A stretch of DNA of 64,000 nt, from positions 434,001 through 498,000 of the forward strand of contig VTFK01000027.1 in the NCBI GenBank assembly GCA_009617715.1, in the 5' to 3' direction. The notes beneath the pieces are model-generated. The model was given only the letters and a program-made list of their open reading frames with translations. It made no database searches and was not told the origin of the DNA. This stretch comes from Plectrocnemia conspersa. Its lineage: Eukaryota; Arthropoda; Insecta; Trichoptera; Polycentropodidae. This document shows, piece after piece, positions 48,719 through 61,295 of the stretch (within the stretch, counting starts at the first letter, position 1; each line of letters starts with the position of its first letter). The position numbers and the translations under genes are program-made.

Positions 48719-50142
48719 CACTCTTGTGCAAAATAAAGTGTCCAACTGACACAACTACGCTTTAAGAAAAATAAATAAAATTATTGATAAATTATTATTT
48801 ATTTAAACAAAGTGAAAAATAACTTTAAAATATGTATAAAACAATACCAAAACTAAACTCGCATATGTCCACCATTTGCCTTGCACTAACTTAATTCAGG
48901 TACACTTTCAAATAGTTTTTACATGGAAATCGTATCAAATTATCTTAAATTACTTTAAATTATTAATATGAGGTATTACAGTTATCTCTTTGACGACCCT
49001 TATCTAAGAGCTTTGATCGAAGCGCAATTATTATAAAATAATGGCTTTGTAATAGAAAAAAATATTTTTAATTAGTTTCTCGCTGAATATCTCAAATATT
49101 AATTTGGCTGTATGTTTTGAGCCTTTATCTTGCTAAAAAATATAGCACTATTGTTTGCATATGTCCTGTCCTTGAATATAGCTCCATTGTCTCTAATTTA
49201 AGTTAAAAAATCTGAGATATACATATGTATATACTAGAGGGAGTACGGTTCGTATCCGTATTTTTATCCTAGAACATTTTTGTTTGGAGCGTTAGGATAC
49301 CATTTTGCATTCTCGTCATAGCGTCTAATCAATGAAGCACTTTTTAGTTACTAAGGGTCGGTATCGACAACTCTCCAATGCTCGGCGACTTTCGGCTGCT
49401 AGTTTTAGAGTGCTCTAGAGAGTCGTGATCGCGTCCCATATTCTTATCTGTTGGGGCCAGGATTCAGCGCTTGATAACGATCCTCATGCACAAACCAACC
49501 AGCTTGTCAATGAGCTTGCCCAACACAAGGATGTTTTCAATAAGCAAAAAATAAATAAAAAAATCTAGCAAAAAAGTCTAGATTCTTAATAATTTTAAAA
49601 TATCACTTTGTATTAAATTATCCTTTGATTATGACCAAATTCACAAAATTATTCTACATTTGTTGGTTGTGTGAAAATTTGTTTTAGACGTTTCCCTGTT
49701 TTTCTTTGGACAACGTTTCCTCTTATTTTGCCAAATTTTGATTTTTTACAATTTTGGATTTTTCGCTTCACCAATCTTCTAAATTTTGATATTTTAAGTT
49801 TTTTATTTAATTTATTATTATTATAGCAATAATCAAACGCTTTTGTTTATTGTTCTTTTGTGAAATGTACTAGACTTATTTTCCTAAATATTTGGCCGCA
49901 CGGTAATCAATTTTTTGGCCTCCTGTTTTATGCAAATAAATTTACAGTTACAAATAAAACATGCCCTTGAAGAACATGATTTTTTCAATTAAAAGCAATT
50001 AAGTACTGAGGGTCTGTAAGTTGTAAAATGTATTTTTTGTATATAGAAAAAAAATATCTGTACTTTTAAAAGTGTCAGTTGATAATATTAACTAAAATGT
50101 TGTGATGACATTCATTAAGTGGCCATTTAGTTTTGCACGTTA
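48719..50142 (-). mobile_element. Tc1-like transposon relic with nested LINE
   Basis: The left end has TA (48717-48718) followed by CACTCTTGTGCAAAATAAAG, a typical Tc1 terminal motif. The right end, read on the other strand, has GTGCAAAACTAAATGGCCA beside a TA (50141-50142). The total of about 1.4 kb suits a Tc1 element, though here the middle is occupied by LINE sequence. The minus strand keeps the transposase C-terminus: FDTISM*KLFESVPELS*CK then ANGGHMRV* (about 48937-48855), matching the family's ending in which a SMP-x-R...K-x-KGGHT block precedes the stop. The catalytic part is lost or replaced. Confidence 0.65.
49126..49570 (+). pseudogene. LINE reverse transcriptase 3' end nested in Tc1
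   Basis: The plus strand reads YLAKKYSTIVCICPVLEYSS then IVSNLS, which fits the L-x-S-x-VRP-x-LEYAS-x-VW block after the RT domain. After a frame change come YPYFYPRTFLFGALGYHFAF, fitting the LF-x-LGM-x-GYNSL-x-x-RR block. Only this C-terminal tail survives. An A-rich run near 49540-49563 could be the retroposed tail. Its position between the two ends of the Tc1 relic implies insertion into that element. Confidence 0.55.
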
Positions 50143-51060
50143 GCCTAAGTTTAAAAAAGGCCTGTTCCATTATTAATAAAAATTACTTTGAATTTGAATC
50201 ATTTTTAATTTACTCCAATAATTACAATACATATTTTAAAAAAACATGTTAAAGTAAATTTATTAACTACTGTGGTGGTTTGATCCACCTACACAATTTG
50301 TTATAATTTAGAGGTCATTGTGACGAACATTTTAACAAACAAAAAGAAAGGTAAAACGTCTCGAAACTTGAGTCACACAGTATTTTCCCAATGGAGAAAT
50401 TGTATCGTAACCAAACAATTGTATAATAATTGTAATTATTTCACATCCGTTCCGAGACGTAAATTGTCCATCAAGAATTGTAAAAAAATTTATCTTTATT
50501 TGGAAAGGATGCGCGCTAGACAATTCTTTTACTCTACTCTTTGGTTAGCCATCATCCGGACCGTTTTTATTTGAAAGCGTAAACACATTTCACGAGTGTT
50601 TAAAAGCGATGGAATTGGAACACAAACATTATTATCTTCGATTTGCAAGAACTGTATCGAACCAGCGTTATAAAATATGTAACACTTGGTCATGAATTGA
50701 CTATTTAAATAAACTAATGAAAATTTTAAAAATTTAAATCTATTTAAATAAACTAATATAAATTAGTTTATTTTTAGAACTATCAATACATTGTTTAAAT
50801 AGCATAATAAATAACTAAATAAATGTGTCGTGCTTAGAAGTTTGGCTACAAAAACTATTTTGAATATTTACGTAGCAAAAATATATTTTTTTTTATTAAT
50901 TTCCAATTATTGTTATTTCAGCGCTAAAAAAATTAGTTATTATATATGTATGTTTGTAAATGTAGATTAAGTAAAATAGTTGCTGACAAATAAACGAATT
51001 TATTTACCTAATGCTGTGAAAATCGAAGTTAATGTTTAACAATAATAAAAATCCATAGCG
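50143..51060. other. AT-rich stretch
   Basis: AT-rich with a GC-richer patch at 50290-50600. The frames there (50320-50574 plus, 50332-50523 minus) overlap on opposite strands and match nothing. A short inverted pair ACGTCTCGAAAC / GTTCCGAGACGT spans 50356-50460. Confidence 0.4.
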
Positions 51061-51905
51061 CATAGTTGTATACGTATATGTACAATACAGCATTAATCAA
51101 ATTGACACTCGAAATGTAGACATAACTCAAACAGCCAGACATTGTTTGATTTTCGTGCGGTAACCACAGGACATAAACAAAAATGAACTTGCACCAGCCA
51201 CATGTTATTATGCTAGGTATACGCGGGTGTCAAGGTATCAAAAAGCCGGGAGGGGAAACAAATATAGACCACTACTGCGTTTATTTTTAGTGCAAACAAG
51301 TAATTCGAGGATGCAGCACTGCATATACATACATACGTGGAATATTAGGAGCGACCCGCAGCGCAGTCCCAATTCCCCTAAGTACAGAGTGGCTGCTAAA
51401 TTTTGTACGAACAAATAAGCAAATAGATTCGTTATGCAATTTCGCGCACACCAAACATATACATATATATATAAATGCATGCACACACACATATGTGTTC
51501 AACGACGTAAAACGATAATTTTGAATAAATACTGTAACGCGTCATAAAGCTCGGCAATTGACGCGACAGGTTAAAGGAACGTGGAATCTGAATGGCAAAT
51601 TCAATATTGAGTGAGACTTTACATTTGGGAGCGTGTACAGGATGTTGATTCAAAATGTCAGACATAGTAGATAACGACAGAGCGTGAAAGGTTACAAACC
51701 GTTGGTGTGTGTATTGGAAGATTGCACATAGCCATCGATTGTAGTATACAAGTACTCGGAATCTATTATATCATAAAATTGCAGATGTTTTTTTTTTGTG
51801 CTCTGTTCCGCAGTACTGGAAAAATTTAATCGATGAAGTAAAGCCATTAACCACGAGTATTTGTTGAAAACTAAATTGGAAAAGGGAGCGGAAAAACCGA
51901 AAGCA
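51061..51905. other. GC-richer island
   Basis: Balanced sequence with overlapping open frames on both strands (51227-51665), none recognisable. Simple ATAC/CACA repeats lie at 51455-51497. Candidate regulatory region. Confidence 0.35.
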
Positions 51906-52619
51906 TATTATATTCGAATCTTGAAATGAAGGCACTGAATAAAATACATAAAGCGATAAAGTTTTCAAAAGAAATAAATTAAATAATCCTATGTCAATTG
52001 ACAAATTAATGAACACAAATTTATTACGCTTTGATGATGTTTTGACTCGATATAAATATTAATAATATTTTTATGTTGGGAATATACATTAAATAACTTT
52101 TATTTTAAAAAAAAGATTAAAAAATCCTTTTTTTTTTTTCACAAATAAGCAATATACATATATTTTAGAAAATTAGCAATGTTTTGAACTTAATATTACT
52201 AATCTTATAAAATAGCATACTCCAACATTTTTTTATTATAGTATTTTTCGGAATTTAAAGTAAGGCACTATGAATCAAAAACTGTTGAGAGATATTATGC
52301 TATATTTTTATATATTTTAAATATAAAACCAAACATTGTTCCAATGTGAATCAAACTTTATTTTTTATATATTTATCTATTATGAAAAAATAGATTAATG
52401 ACTCTAAATCATATTTTATACTGTTATATGTTTATTCAATAAAAACATACAATTAAATAATATTAAAATATAAAAATTAAAAACAAGAAACATAAGTGAT
52501 TTTTATATAATATATGAAAAATAAATGTTTATCAGATATTAAGTTCTCTTGCTCAAAGTGAATTTAATTTTGCAATGTATGCTTCGTGATATACAAGTAC
52601 TCTTAAGATCCTTTTAGAT
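51906..52619. other. AT-rich stretch, nothing recognised
   Basis: AT-rich. The minus frame 51771-52016 reaches into it but has no known domain. Confidence 0.5.
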
Positions 52620-53700
52620 CAGGGGTTGGCAAACTTTTTTATATTTATTTATGCAGGCGTTACCTCCTTGATGTGAAAGGAGGATAAACTAAATATTATT
52701 TAAATTAAAAAGATTTATTTAATCTATTTATATAAAAAAAATATAATAATAAATATAAGAAGTAAAAAATAAATGCAAAAAAATGTTCTCATTATGAAAC
52801 AAGAATATTCTATTAAAAACATTACGTTTATTATTTTATATTTGCTGCAATAACATGAAAAATAAGGCATATTGATGTCTGAGCAATTTTAATGCAATCT
52901 TTGGGGTCCTATCGATTTATTTTTTTTGTTTTTATATTTATTAAATAATGTTCGCAAAGGTAGGTTTTTGCAAAAAGTAGCAACTTCTTGCTCTAGAAAT
53001 ACAAAAATATGACAGATCTTATTTTATCTAAAATTTAATATTGGATCGAAGTTCAAAAGTGCCTCTGACAACTCTTTAAGGTTCGTCTGATACATCAGCA
53101 AATTGACATTTAAAGGGATCTACAACCCAACAGACAATATGTAAATCTATACCTGAAAAATAATTTAAGTAAGATGACTTATAGCTGTGTCCTTGATGCC
53201 ATTAAATGAAATATTTTCACAATCATCCAAAACAAAGGTAAGTTTGAAAAAAATCGGCTATTTTATTGTGTTTTGCTTTCCGTCTCTAATATAAAAGTTT
53301 TAATCCAAACGCTTGAAATTATATTGATACCTTTTCCCTGCAATTATTTACTCAATATATCAGCTGAATATGGATGATGTGCAGCCCACGAGAAGTTTGA
53401 AAACTCATCTGCGATAACATGTTTGTTATTAACCGTTAAAAATTGTGAGAACCCACACTCGGTTTAGAACATTTCCATGTGAGAGCCACCCTACTTTTGT
53501 ATGAAAATGTAGGACTGTATATTGCGCCTCACAATCTTAACATAAGTTGCATGTTTATTGCATGTCCTTTAACAACAATGACAAAATCTTAAAGGACTGT
53601 TTTCAGTGCAGATTTCAAATGTTTTATAAGCAGTTCCTGGCGATGGATCATACAGTGGTCTCTAGTCTCTAGCCAAAGCCAAAAAATCACTAACATAATC
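52620..53700 (-). mobile_element. hAT transposon relic (ZBED5/EPM2AIP1-like)
   Basis: The left end is CAGGGGTTGGCAAACTTTTT at 52620-52639, a classic hAT terminal inverted repeat. The minus strand carries a decayed transposase running toward that end. The other terminal repeat and an 8-bp duplication were not found, so the element is probably truncated on the right. Confidence 0.8.
52930..53670 (-). pseudogene. hAT transposase pseudogene
   Basis: On the minus strand, CMIHRQELLIKHLKSALKTV (about 53653-53594) then a stop, VIVVKGHAINMQLMLRL, and SYKSRVALTWKCSKPSVGS follow the pattern of the ZBED5/EPM2AIP1 branch: C-x-IHRQAL..K.L, then IRS-x-ALN-x-R, then H-x-EVRWLSRGKVL. In the relic the WLSRG motif is eroded to ALTWK. 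Further along come LSK*LQGKGINI, matching the LN-x-x-LQGK block, and, after frame changes, NPFKCQFADVSDEP and LKELSEALLNFDP, which fit the NPF...ELI-x-LQ region. The terminal dimerisation motif was not found. Multiple stops show a pseudogene. Confidence 0.8.
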
Positions 53701-54255
53701 CAACATATAATAGATAGAGCTCTATCAACATACGCATGGCAGTTTAAATTAACGTTTTTAAAGTATTCATTAAACCTATTTAAAACATAAATTCCACGTG
53801 ATCAAAACTCTAGTGGGAAACAAAACAACAATTTTTCTTCAATTACATGTAAACCTTTGTAGTAAAAATATACCATTAGATGCGAATTACTAGCGACATT
53901 CATATTTTATTTAAAATAATGCCAGTCAAGGAGTACAATTCAAATTTATAATTACCAAACTACTATGATTCTCTTATTAATTAAATGAACTTTCATACCA
54001 CAATAATCTTACTAATTGTAGCCTGTGGCATTTACTAGAAATTGTGCACAACTACGTCTATAAAGTTTCGCTGTTTTGCATTAAGACCATCATGTATATT
54101 TAATTAATTAATTAGTATTCAACTAAAACGCACAAAAAAATGGTTTATTAACACAGATGCTTATGAAACATACTATTACCATTTTTATATACACTAAAGA
54201 GAAACGAAAAATTAATAAAAATATAAAATATAATAAAATTTGTTTATCATATTAA
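53701..54255. other. AT-rich stretch
   Basis: May include remaining N-terminal hAT sequence, but I could not assign any of it. Otherwise AT-rich. Confidence 0.4.
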
Positions 54256-54790
54256 TTAATTCCTGCGAAGTGGTCTTTAGAATTACAGCGCATAAATATT
54301 ACGCTCATCGATCGCAGGCACGCAAATTGGATATTATATAATGGAATCGCGATTTTTTCTCGACGCAAACGAAAAGTAACCATTACTGTTTAAGGTCGCA
54401 AATTAAATCGGTAAAATCTCGTTTGCCGAGCTTTGAAAAATTACGCTGCTAATTGAAACTGCAAATAAATCCAGTGAGATATTTTTTGTTAAATAATGGG
54501 AAAAAATGAATCACTTTAGGGTGTTTTACACGTTTTTGCCAATTTAACAATGTCGCCTTTGTGAATTCGACGCTAAGGGTCGACTTTATTAGCGACGGGT
54601 CGAAATCGCTTACAATTAAAATTACGACAGGTTACGTAAGGTCCTTTTGGGTGTTAGAGGATATAAACATGCGAATAGCTGAGCCGGCGTAGCTTTGGTT
54701 AGCATTCAACCGAGGGAATTGTTAGGATAGTTTAATTTGGCTTTTTCGCAGCAAGCCTGCTCACGTGGGTACAATAAGCTAAGTAAATTG
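54256..54790. other. GC-richer island
   Basis: Balanced, CpG-containing, free of open frames and repeats. One of the cleaner candidate regulatory modules (54300-54780). Confidence 0.4.
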
Positions 54791-55970
54791 TTACTGCTAG
54801 TCTAGCAGCAATAATTACTTTATTATAAGATGCGAATAGGAGTAAAAAAATAAAATATTGATACATTATTTTAAATAAAGTTATTCTGTCTAAATTAGAA
54901 TCAGAATTATTTTAACCACCATACATTTTTTTTAAATACCTATATATTTTTTACAAAATAAAATATTTACGTATAATTGCTAATACTGATGATAATGATA
55001 AACAATCTATAAATAAATATTTGAATGCAAGAATACATAAGAACTGAATATGTTATATCGCTAAATTAAATGTACTGCTAAAATGAGAATTTTAAGATTT
55101 TGATTGTCGATTGACTTATAAAATTAAAAGTAAGGCTTTTACACTCCAAATGTAATATTAAAAGGTAAGGCAAATTAATTATTTATAATAATACGTATTT
55201 TCTTAAAAATAAATGTCCTGCGTTTTCTTTATTATAATACTATCTACCAATACTATCTACCTAAATACTAGAATACCATCAAGTTTGTCTTTACATGATA
55301 ATGATTTTACATAATATTAATTAAAAAATAAATTATATGTTAATTTCAATTTTTGTAAAAAAAATCATCTTATTCCATTGCGTTGCAATGCAATGAGTCA
55401 TCGCCTTTTTGGGACACGTAATTTTTTTTATAAAATGTATAAACCATAATTATTTCATCTAAAAAATAATATTTATGTTACACTCGTTGAGCAGAAATAG
55501 ATTTCAGGGTCAAAACTGTTTAGCTAAGTAAACATAAAATCAATCAAATCAAAAGAAATCGAAACATTCGCGATTGATAGTACATCAAATAACAAACGTT
55601 TAGTTATATGTAGATAAATTAGATAACCCATTAATCAAAGAACTTCCAAATTATACCATCCATTAACTTACGAACATTTTACTGGTGTTTGTTAATTTGA
55701 TATTTCCTCACCATTTGGAAAACCGCAATGATTCACAGATTAAGAAACCAGGGGAAAAAAGCTAAAATTCGGATAAATTATCACCGTATGAGTTTATTGT
55801 AAAATAATTGAACATCATTGCACTAAAAATAATATTTTGTGTAAATTGAAAATAATTGCAATGGTTACAACAAACCAGTTATTGATAATTTAATAATATG
55901 TATGTTTAAATGCTTCTATAAATTTTATATATGCGATTTAAAAAAAAATCCGTTTATAATATAATATAAT
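54791..55970. other. AT-rich stretch, nothing recognised
   Basis: AT-rich. A small inverted word pair near 55376-55396 (CATTGCGTTGCAATGCAATG) is the only structure seen. Confidence 0.5.
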
Positions 55971-55980
55971 TTGCACTCAC

Positions 55981-56280
55981 CATTTTTTCGACGTCCTTTT
56001 TCTGCTTACTACTCCCACGGACAGATTTATTTTCATCATTGCACTTATACACCACACTATATCCCACTTTTAAACACAGACACACGCACACACATACACA
56101 AATTTACACTTTTTTTAGCAATTTCAATATTTTTTGATACGTATAAAAACATTCGTAAAATGTAGAGGAATTTCACGAATTCTGCACATGTCTACTGTAT
56201 CTATCCTTATTCCACGTGCAGAACAAACGCGACATTTTCTTCTCACATATTTCTCACCACTTTTTATTTTTATTGACTGA
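55981..56280 (-). other. Candidate 5' exon with splice donor
   Basis: On the minus strand the sequence ends CGTCGAAAAAATG|GTGAGTGC, with a consensus donor at 55980 downward. Upstream lies UTR-like sequence: GT-rich runs (56060-56110) and an initiator-like TCAGTCAATA near 56279. The last ATG (55983-55981) sits exactly at the donor and could be a start codon split from the rest of the protein. A second option is ATG at 56039 or 56036, giving about 19 codons (MMKINLSVGVVSRKRTSKK). A third frame, NDENKSVRGSSKQKKDVEKM, is open to the donor but was not given a start. An upstream 20-codon frame (56235-56173, MSRLFCTWNKDRYSRHVQNS) also has a fair start context. I cannot name the gene. If real, its intron runs left through the window. 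Confidence 0.35.
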
Positions 56281-56290
56281 TGATTTTTCA

Positions 56291-57035
56291 GCTTATCTGA
56301 AAGCTTTTCTGGTGGATCGATAGCACGGGCACAGCAATATGTGATAGAAACTCGTGAAATGTCTTTAGAATCGATAGATTTTACTGAATTTTACAACAAT
56401 TTTACAAAAGAAAATTTCGGAATTTAATTTTACTGTTACGATTCAAATTTTAATAGACACTGAACGAAAAAAGCAATGAATATATTCAATAAAGAAAAAA
56501 ACAATTGAAATAAATAAAAAATAACATTTTTGTTTATTCCATTGTTTATCGAAATATATATTTTCGAAATATATATTGATCGCCGCGATCAACACCTTTT
56601 CTGCCACGTTTCATCTGTAGCTACATTAATTTTATATTTTTGAGATTCTGGCAGACTCCTATTGTTCCACAAAGTTATGTTTTCCATGAAAATAAATATT
56701 TTGCTAGTTAAATGCTATTTTAAAAATTGTTAGCATAAACACGGTGCCACTGGTCCAGATATGGGTTTAGTACTTTCATTGCAGTTTACTAATCTTCCTG
56801 CATTTCCGGTGTATAATTTTAAATCACAAATATAAAAAATTTTCACTGATCCTGATACGTTAAAAATTAATAATTTCATGTTGCAAGGAACTGATACTAC
56901 TAATTTTTACAGCAAATGAATATATTCATTTATACATTGATTCATTAACAAGTAACAAAAACCATTTTCTACCGATATTACATTAAAAATTGTACCGAGA
57001 TTTAGAATATTGTTCCGTATATGACTTTCAATATA
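56291..57035. other. Mixed AT-rich stretch
   Basis: AT-rich to moderate. A tandem TTTTCGAAATATATA-type word pair lies near 56550-56578. Could be 5' flank of the candidate exon. No gene recognised. Confidence 0.4.
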
Positions 57036-57780
57036 TCCTGGACAGACATTTATTTTGGGACAATTCCGGTCATCCGAGATATAAAGGAAACCTTAACCGT
57101 ATGTGCGAATATGATACTTTCACCATCAGACTTTAGTGGAAATTGAAAAACGAATCTATGCACCGTTCAATGGATAGAATTCCATTTCACTCCCAATAAA
57201 CAAAATGTGTACGAAGATATCCAATACGTACCGCGATATGAAAATAAAATGGCGTCGGTAGCTGTGCGCTTCTATTTCTATGTGTTCATGTATAAGATGA
57301 TTCCATTCACGTAGAAGATGATGCGACACACTATACACGACTCGTATTAAACTCGACTTTTTACACAGCTTAACCACGAATCGACGATAAAAACAACAAT
57401 TTTCCAAGAGAGTCTCAAGAAAATCACACACCGTACCTAACCGAATTACACGCATGGTCAAACACAGCGGCGACGTTTACCAAATTGTTTAAACATTAAA
57501 AATCAATTTTCCCGTCAGCCGTTTTCGGATGTTGTTCTCCACTCGGGATATATCATAGTAGAATAATAAAGCAGAGAAAATTAAATACGTACAAGCGTGC
57601 CTCTTACCGGAAAATTTATTACACATCACGTCCATATGTAGGCTGTTCTAATTCCTCACAAATATGCGTAGACGAATTCTGAGATATGAGTAGATTCTTA
57701 TTGGATTAAAATGCAAATTATATACGTGGCATAACTTTACGTATGCGTACATACGTCGCGGTGACGTACATAAAGAATTC
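57036..57780. other. GC-richer island
   Basis: Balanced sequence. The 101-codon minus frame at 57156-57461 has no recognisable domain. CpG and ACGT words are frequent (57720-57775). Candidate regulatory region upstream of the 55981 exon if that exon is real. Confidence 0.35.
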
Positions 57781-58690
57781 AACGATTAAAAATTAATTTT
57801 CACGGGTTTTAACATATGTATATTTTATATATATAATAATATAATGATATGTATAGCAAAACATGTATATATTAACGATATCATATATATTCATTATATA
57901 CTAGTTTTCTAATCACTTTTACGCGCTTGATTATACAGGATGTGTGTAATTAATGATAACATAGGATGCATGTAAAACTCAATGATAACAATTATTTTAT
58001 TAAAAAACATATTTAAATTCTTTACATATAAATTTGTTTATTATTATTTTGACAAAAAATTTTCTGTTAGCATGATAGAATATTTAATTCCACTTCCGCC
58101 GTTTATCATGATAGAATATTTATTTCTTTTAACTAGAATATTAGTAAGAAATCTGGTTTCGTGATGTTTTTTATTTCTCGAGAAATGAAATCATTTTCAC
58201 CTTTAAATCTTTTTAGGACGTAACTGATTTTGAAATTAGAATATGATATTATTTGAAAAGGATCAAAATAGAGATTTTTATTGTATGGAGAAAAAATATG
58301 CAGCTATTTTCAAGTGCCATAGAAAAATATCACGGGATGTAATGAAAGACATTGTTACTGTCGCAATATATACAGGAAACAGCTCTACATTTTTGTATCG
58401 CTTCCTTGGAATTTGTACAAAGTAATCTTAAAATAGCTGATCGTTTTATTTTCATCTGGCAGATATTAGCAATTTGCCGAATTTTCTCAAATAACTTATT
58501 TTAATAATGACTGAAAGCAGAACTCCAATTCAAATATACATATTATATATAAACACATATTTACAGTCAAACAAATTAAAGTAATGTTATACTCCAAGCA
58601 TATCCAATTTTAATGTGTTTTAAAATGTACCGGATAATGTAATGAAGAGTACTAGCTAGTAAATTGATATCGCGGAATTATTATTACAGA
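57781..58690. other. AT-rich stretch with short repeats
   Basis: Contains two copies of ATGATAGAATATTTA (58071-58085 and 58109-58123), a pair of similar ACAGGATGTGTGTAAT/ATAGGATGCATGTAAA words near 57937-57976, and TCTCGAGA at 58176-58183. Plus frames 57982-58164 and 58243-58425 are unrecognised. Confidence 0.45.
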
Positions 58691-59400
58691 CCACATTAAT
58701 GCGGTTTTGAGGCAACATCAAACAAAGCCTCGACCGTCCACTTTTGGAAGCATACCCCTGTAGTATAGAATAATCCGAGTGAGAGAGAGAGAGAGAAACG
58801 AAGTTGGTATTAGGACGATAAACCTTTATGCAAATCGACGCCTCCTTAAGAGAGACAAAGCGATTTCAAACAAATGAAATCACGAATCGGCACAAAGTGA
58901 CTCTTCTCGTTATGACTAACCTATCGGTAACAAGTCCATTTTGGACTTTGGCGGGTCGGTCGTTATACAAATACAGATTCGGACAGATGATATAAATTCA
59001 ATTTAGGGGATTTTCGAGGATCTTTTATTGCCAGTGTCTTATCAGTCGGAATCGATAAAGGGAATGGAAAATACACCCACCTAGTCCTGAATAAAGTTCA
59101 AAAGATCAAACGAAAAGCTTTCGAAGGAAACGGCGGTAGGTGGTTTACAATTGTTCGCTGCGATTTTATCGTTTTTTTTTTTTTTTGTTTATCGACTACC
59201 CGTTAAACGATAATAGGAAAACGTATATACAAGGGTGAGTCACGCGAAAACTTTAAACTATTGACAGAAATTCTTATCAGCGTATTGCCCTTTTAGTTCA
59301 CTGTCGTCGAGCGACGATGATAGGCGGTACGGCGTGCACGGCGGGTCACAGACGTAAAAAGATGTGGTAAATAGAGTTATTTGTTCCCAACTATCAGTAT
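58691..59400. other. GC-richer island with GA repeat
   Basis: A long balanced island. It includes (GA)8 at 58781-58796, which in insects can bind GAGA-type factors, and a 15-base T run at 59172-59186. No coding frame. Candidate regulatory region. Confidence 0.4.
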
Positions 59401-59521
59401 TACACTACTTTATTACTTTATTATGAATTACTAGTGAGTTAAGAGTGTATTATTAAATGTGTCTAAGCCACATTATGTAGTCTAATAACCGGATAAATTA
59501 TTAAAAATAAATGTGTGACAA

Positions 59522-59640
59522 GGTCGAAATAGCGTAATCCGTAAGGTCTAGACTAGTAACCCAAAGGCCACGGGTACGGCCCCCGGCAGCATAATCAATT
59601 TTTTATTTATAAAAATATGCTAATTAAAAAAAATATAAAT
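59522..59640 (+). repeat. tRNA-derived SINE, copy 1
   Basis: Starts GGTCGAAATAGCGTAATCCG, with the A-box-like segment TAGCGTAATCCGTAAGG, continues through CTAGTAA (an anticodon loop with AGT, a threonine anticodon) and ACGGGTACGGCC (an eroded B-box), and ends CCCCGGCAGC at 59590. An AT-rich tail follows (TTTATTTATAAAAATATGCTA) that is shared with copy 2. The head is tRNA-sized, but its stems are damaged, so it is a retroposon and not a tRNA gene. Confidence 0.8.
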
Positions 59641-61295
59641 ATTGAATATATATTATAATTTAATATGCTTTTCGAAAATATTTTTATTTTATTATGTATT
59701 ATAATTTATATTCTGTTATAATACAAACTTCCTGATGTCAGCTTTCGTAGTAAAAATATTTATAAGAATTGCCAAATCGTTCACAATTTCGTTTGAGTGA
59801 AATATTCGATATTATTATTGTATCGTAATTTATGTTATCAGCAAGACAAATTTTAGTCTATCGATTATAACCAATTATGAGTACAAAGATGATTATCAAT
59901 AATTATCAAAATGAGTGTAATAAATCGAGTTGAAGGTAGAAATAATAACACTTGGTGAAAATCGAGTGATATTACGAGTATACCCACGTAATATTTGTAA
60001 AATTTCCGTGTACATTATCACAGATTATTGGCGAAACATTTGATAAATATGTAGCTTAGTCGTATACCTGCCAAAAAAACATTATTGACCGTAAAACTGC
60101 AAAAGGGAATAATAATGTTTATTGTAAAACCTAGAAGTGGGTGCTTTTGAAGGCAATATTCCCCTCTTTTTATTTCTTGTATGTATAAAAAAGTCTGAAA
60201 GAATACATAAGTATATACATCTCAAACAATTGTAGTTAAGTTCAAATTCATTATTTGAGAATATATGTTTTTTTTCAGTTTCGGGCCCTGTAAACTTGTC
60301 CCCTCCCCCCCCCCCCTCTTGGCAGACCTGATTTTAATTATTCTGGACTATTTGGTTATGTGTCTTGTGTTCATGCAGTGTTCAGAATTGTGTTCACGCC
60401 TTAAAATATAAACGATTCATATGATCATTCCGGCGTTTGATAACCGAAGAATAAAATAAAAATAATATCATGCGCAGAATAGCGTGCATCCTTTCTAAAG
60501 AAAGAGTGTTTTTTTCAACGGTACTTATAAGTGATTAACGTCTGACGTATATGCTAGTATATTAGGTAATCCGTGAAATATTTCCAATTACTAACGCAAT
60601 TTTTTGCTTACAATATATCTTTTCCATTGTTGTGAAAAATACGGTGTATGGCCTTACTATCAACACTTCATATTACTCTTTTCGTTTATTTGAAATGGAC
60701 GTTAAAATGACTTTTGAAATATAACAAACTATGAAGGTGATATAAATTAGCTAAATATGGTTAGAATTTAAAGGGCTATTATATTGAATAGCACATTTAT
60801 TCGGTTATAAATGGTTTTCATTTAACTAAGATAATACACATATCGACATGTTGAATACAACGTTTAAACGTGGGCTTTTGTGTCATTTTTAATTGAAAAA
60901 TAGCACTGTAGAGAAAAACAGAAAACCGTATCAAAACGACAAAAATCAATTAGCAACCAAGTAAAATACGCGAATGCACATTTTTTTTAATACAACAAAA
61001 ACATAAATCAAATACATGCGTGCGCTGTTTTTTGACAGTTGCAATTGAATCCAGTGTTTTAAGTGGTAAATTTGTATCTATGCTTTTTTATGTTCAACAT
61101 CGCGATACATATTACACATTCTGTTGGACATTCATATTTTTAACATAGTAATAAAATTTTGTATTAATTAATATTTATTTAACATTTAAGCTGTGTAAAG
61201 GTTTTCAAGAGAAACAGTTTTCGGGGTTGGGAAAATATTATTATATATTGTATAATTTATACGAATGTGAAATTTGCATACAAAGTGCCATAATT
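59641..61295. other. AT-rich stretch with poly-C tract
   Basis: Mostly AT-rich. A 12-base C run at 60305-60316 within a longer C-rich stretch is unusual for this sequence. Nothing else recognised. Confidence 0.5.

Noticed and set aside
51227..51665. Cluster of overlapping open frames as small genes
   Set aside because: Frames overlap on both strands, include simple-repeat translations and match no family.
57156..57461. 101-codon minus-strand frame as a gene
   Set aside because: No domain, lies in a GC-richer island with low stop density, and no splice or promoter evidence ties to it.
58781..58796. GA repeat as a proven GAGA-factor site
   Set aside because: Sixteen bases of a simple repeat are not enough to claim binding; noted only as part of the island.
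60305..60316. Poly-C tract as an i-motif or regulatory element
   Set aside because: A single homopolymer without other signals; it may even be an assembly artefact.
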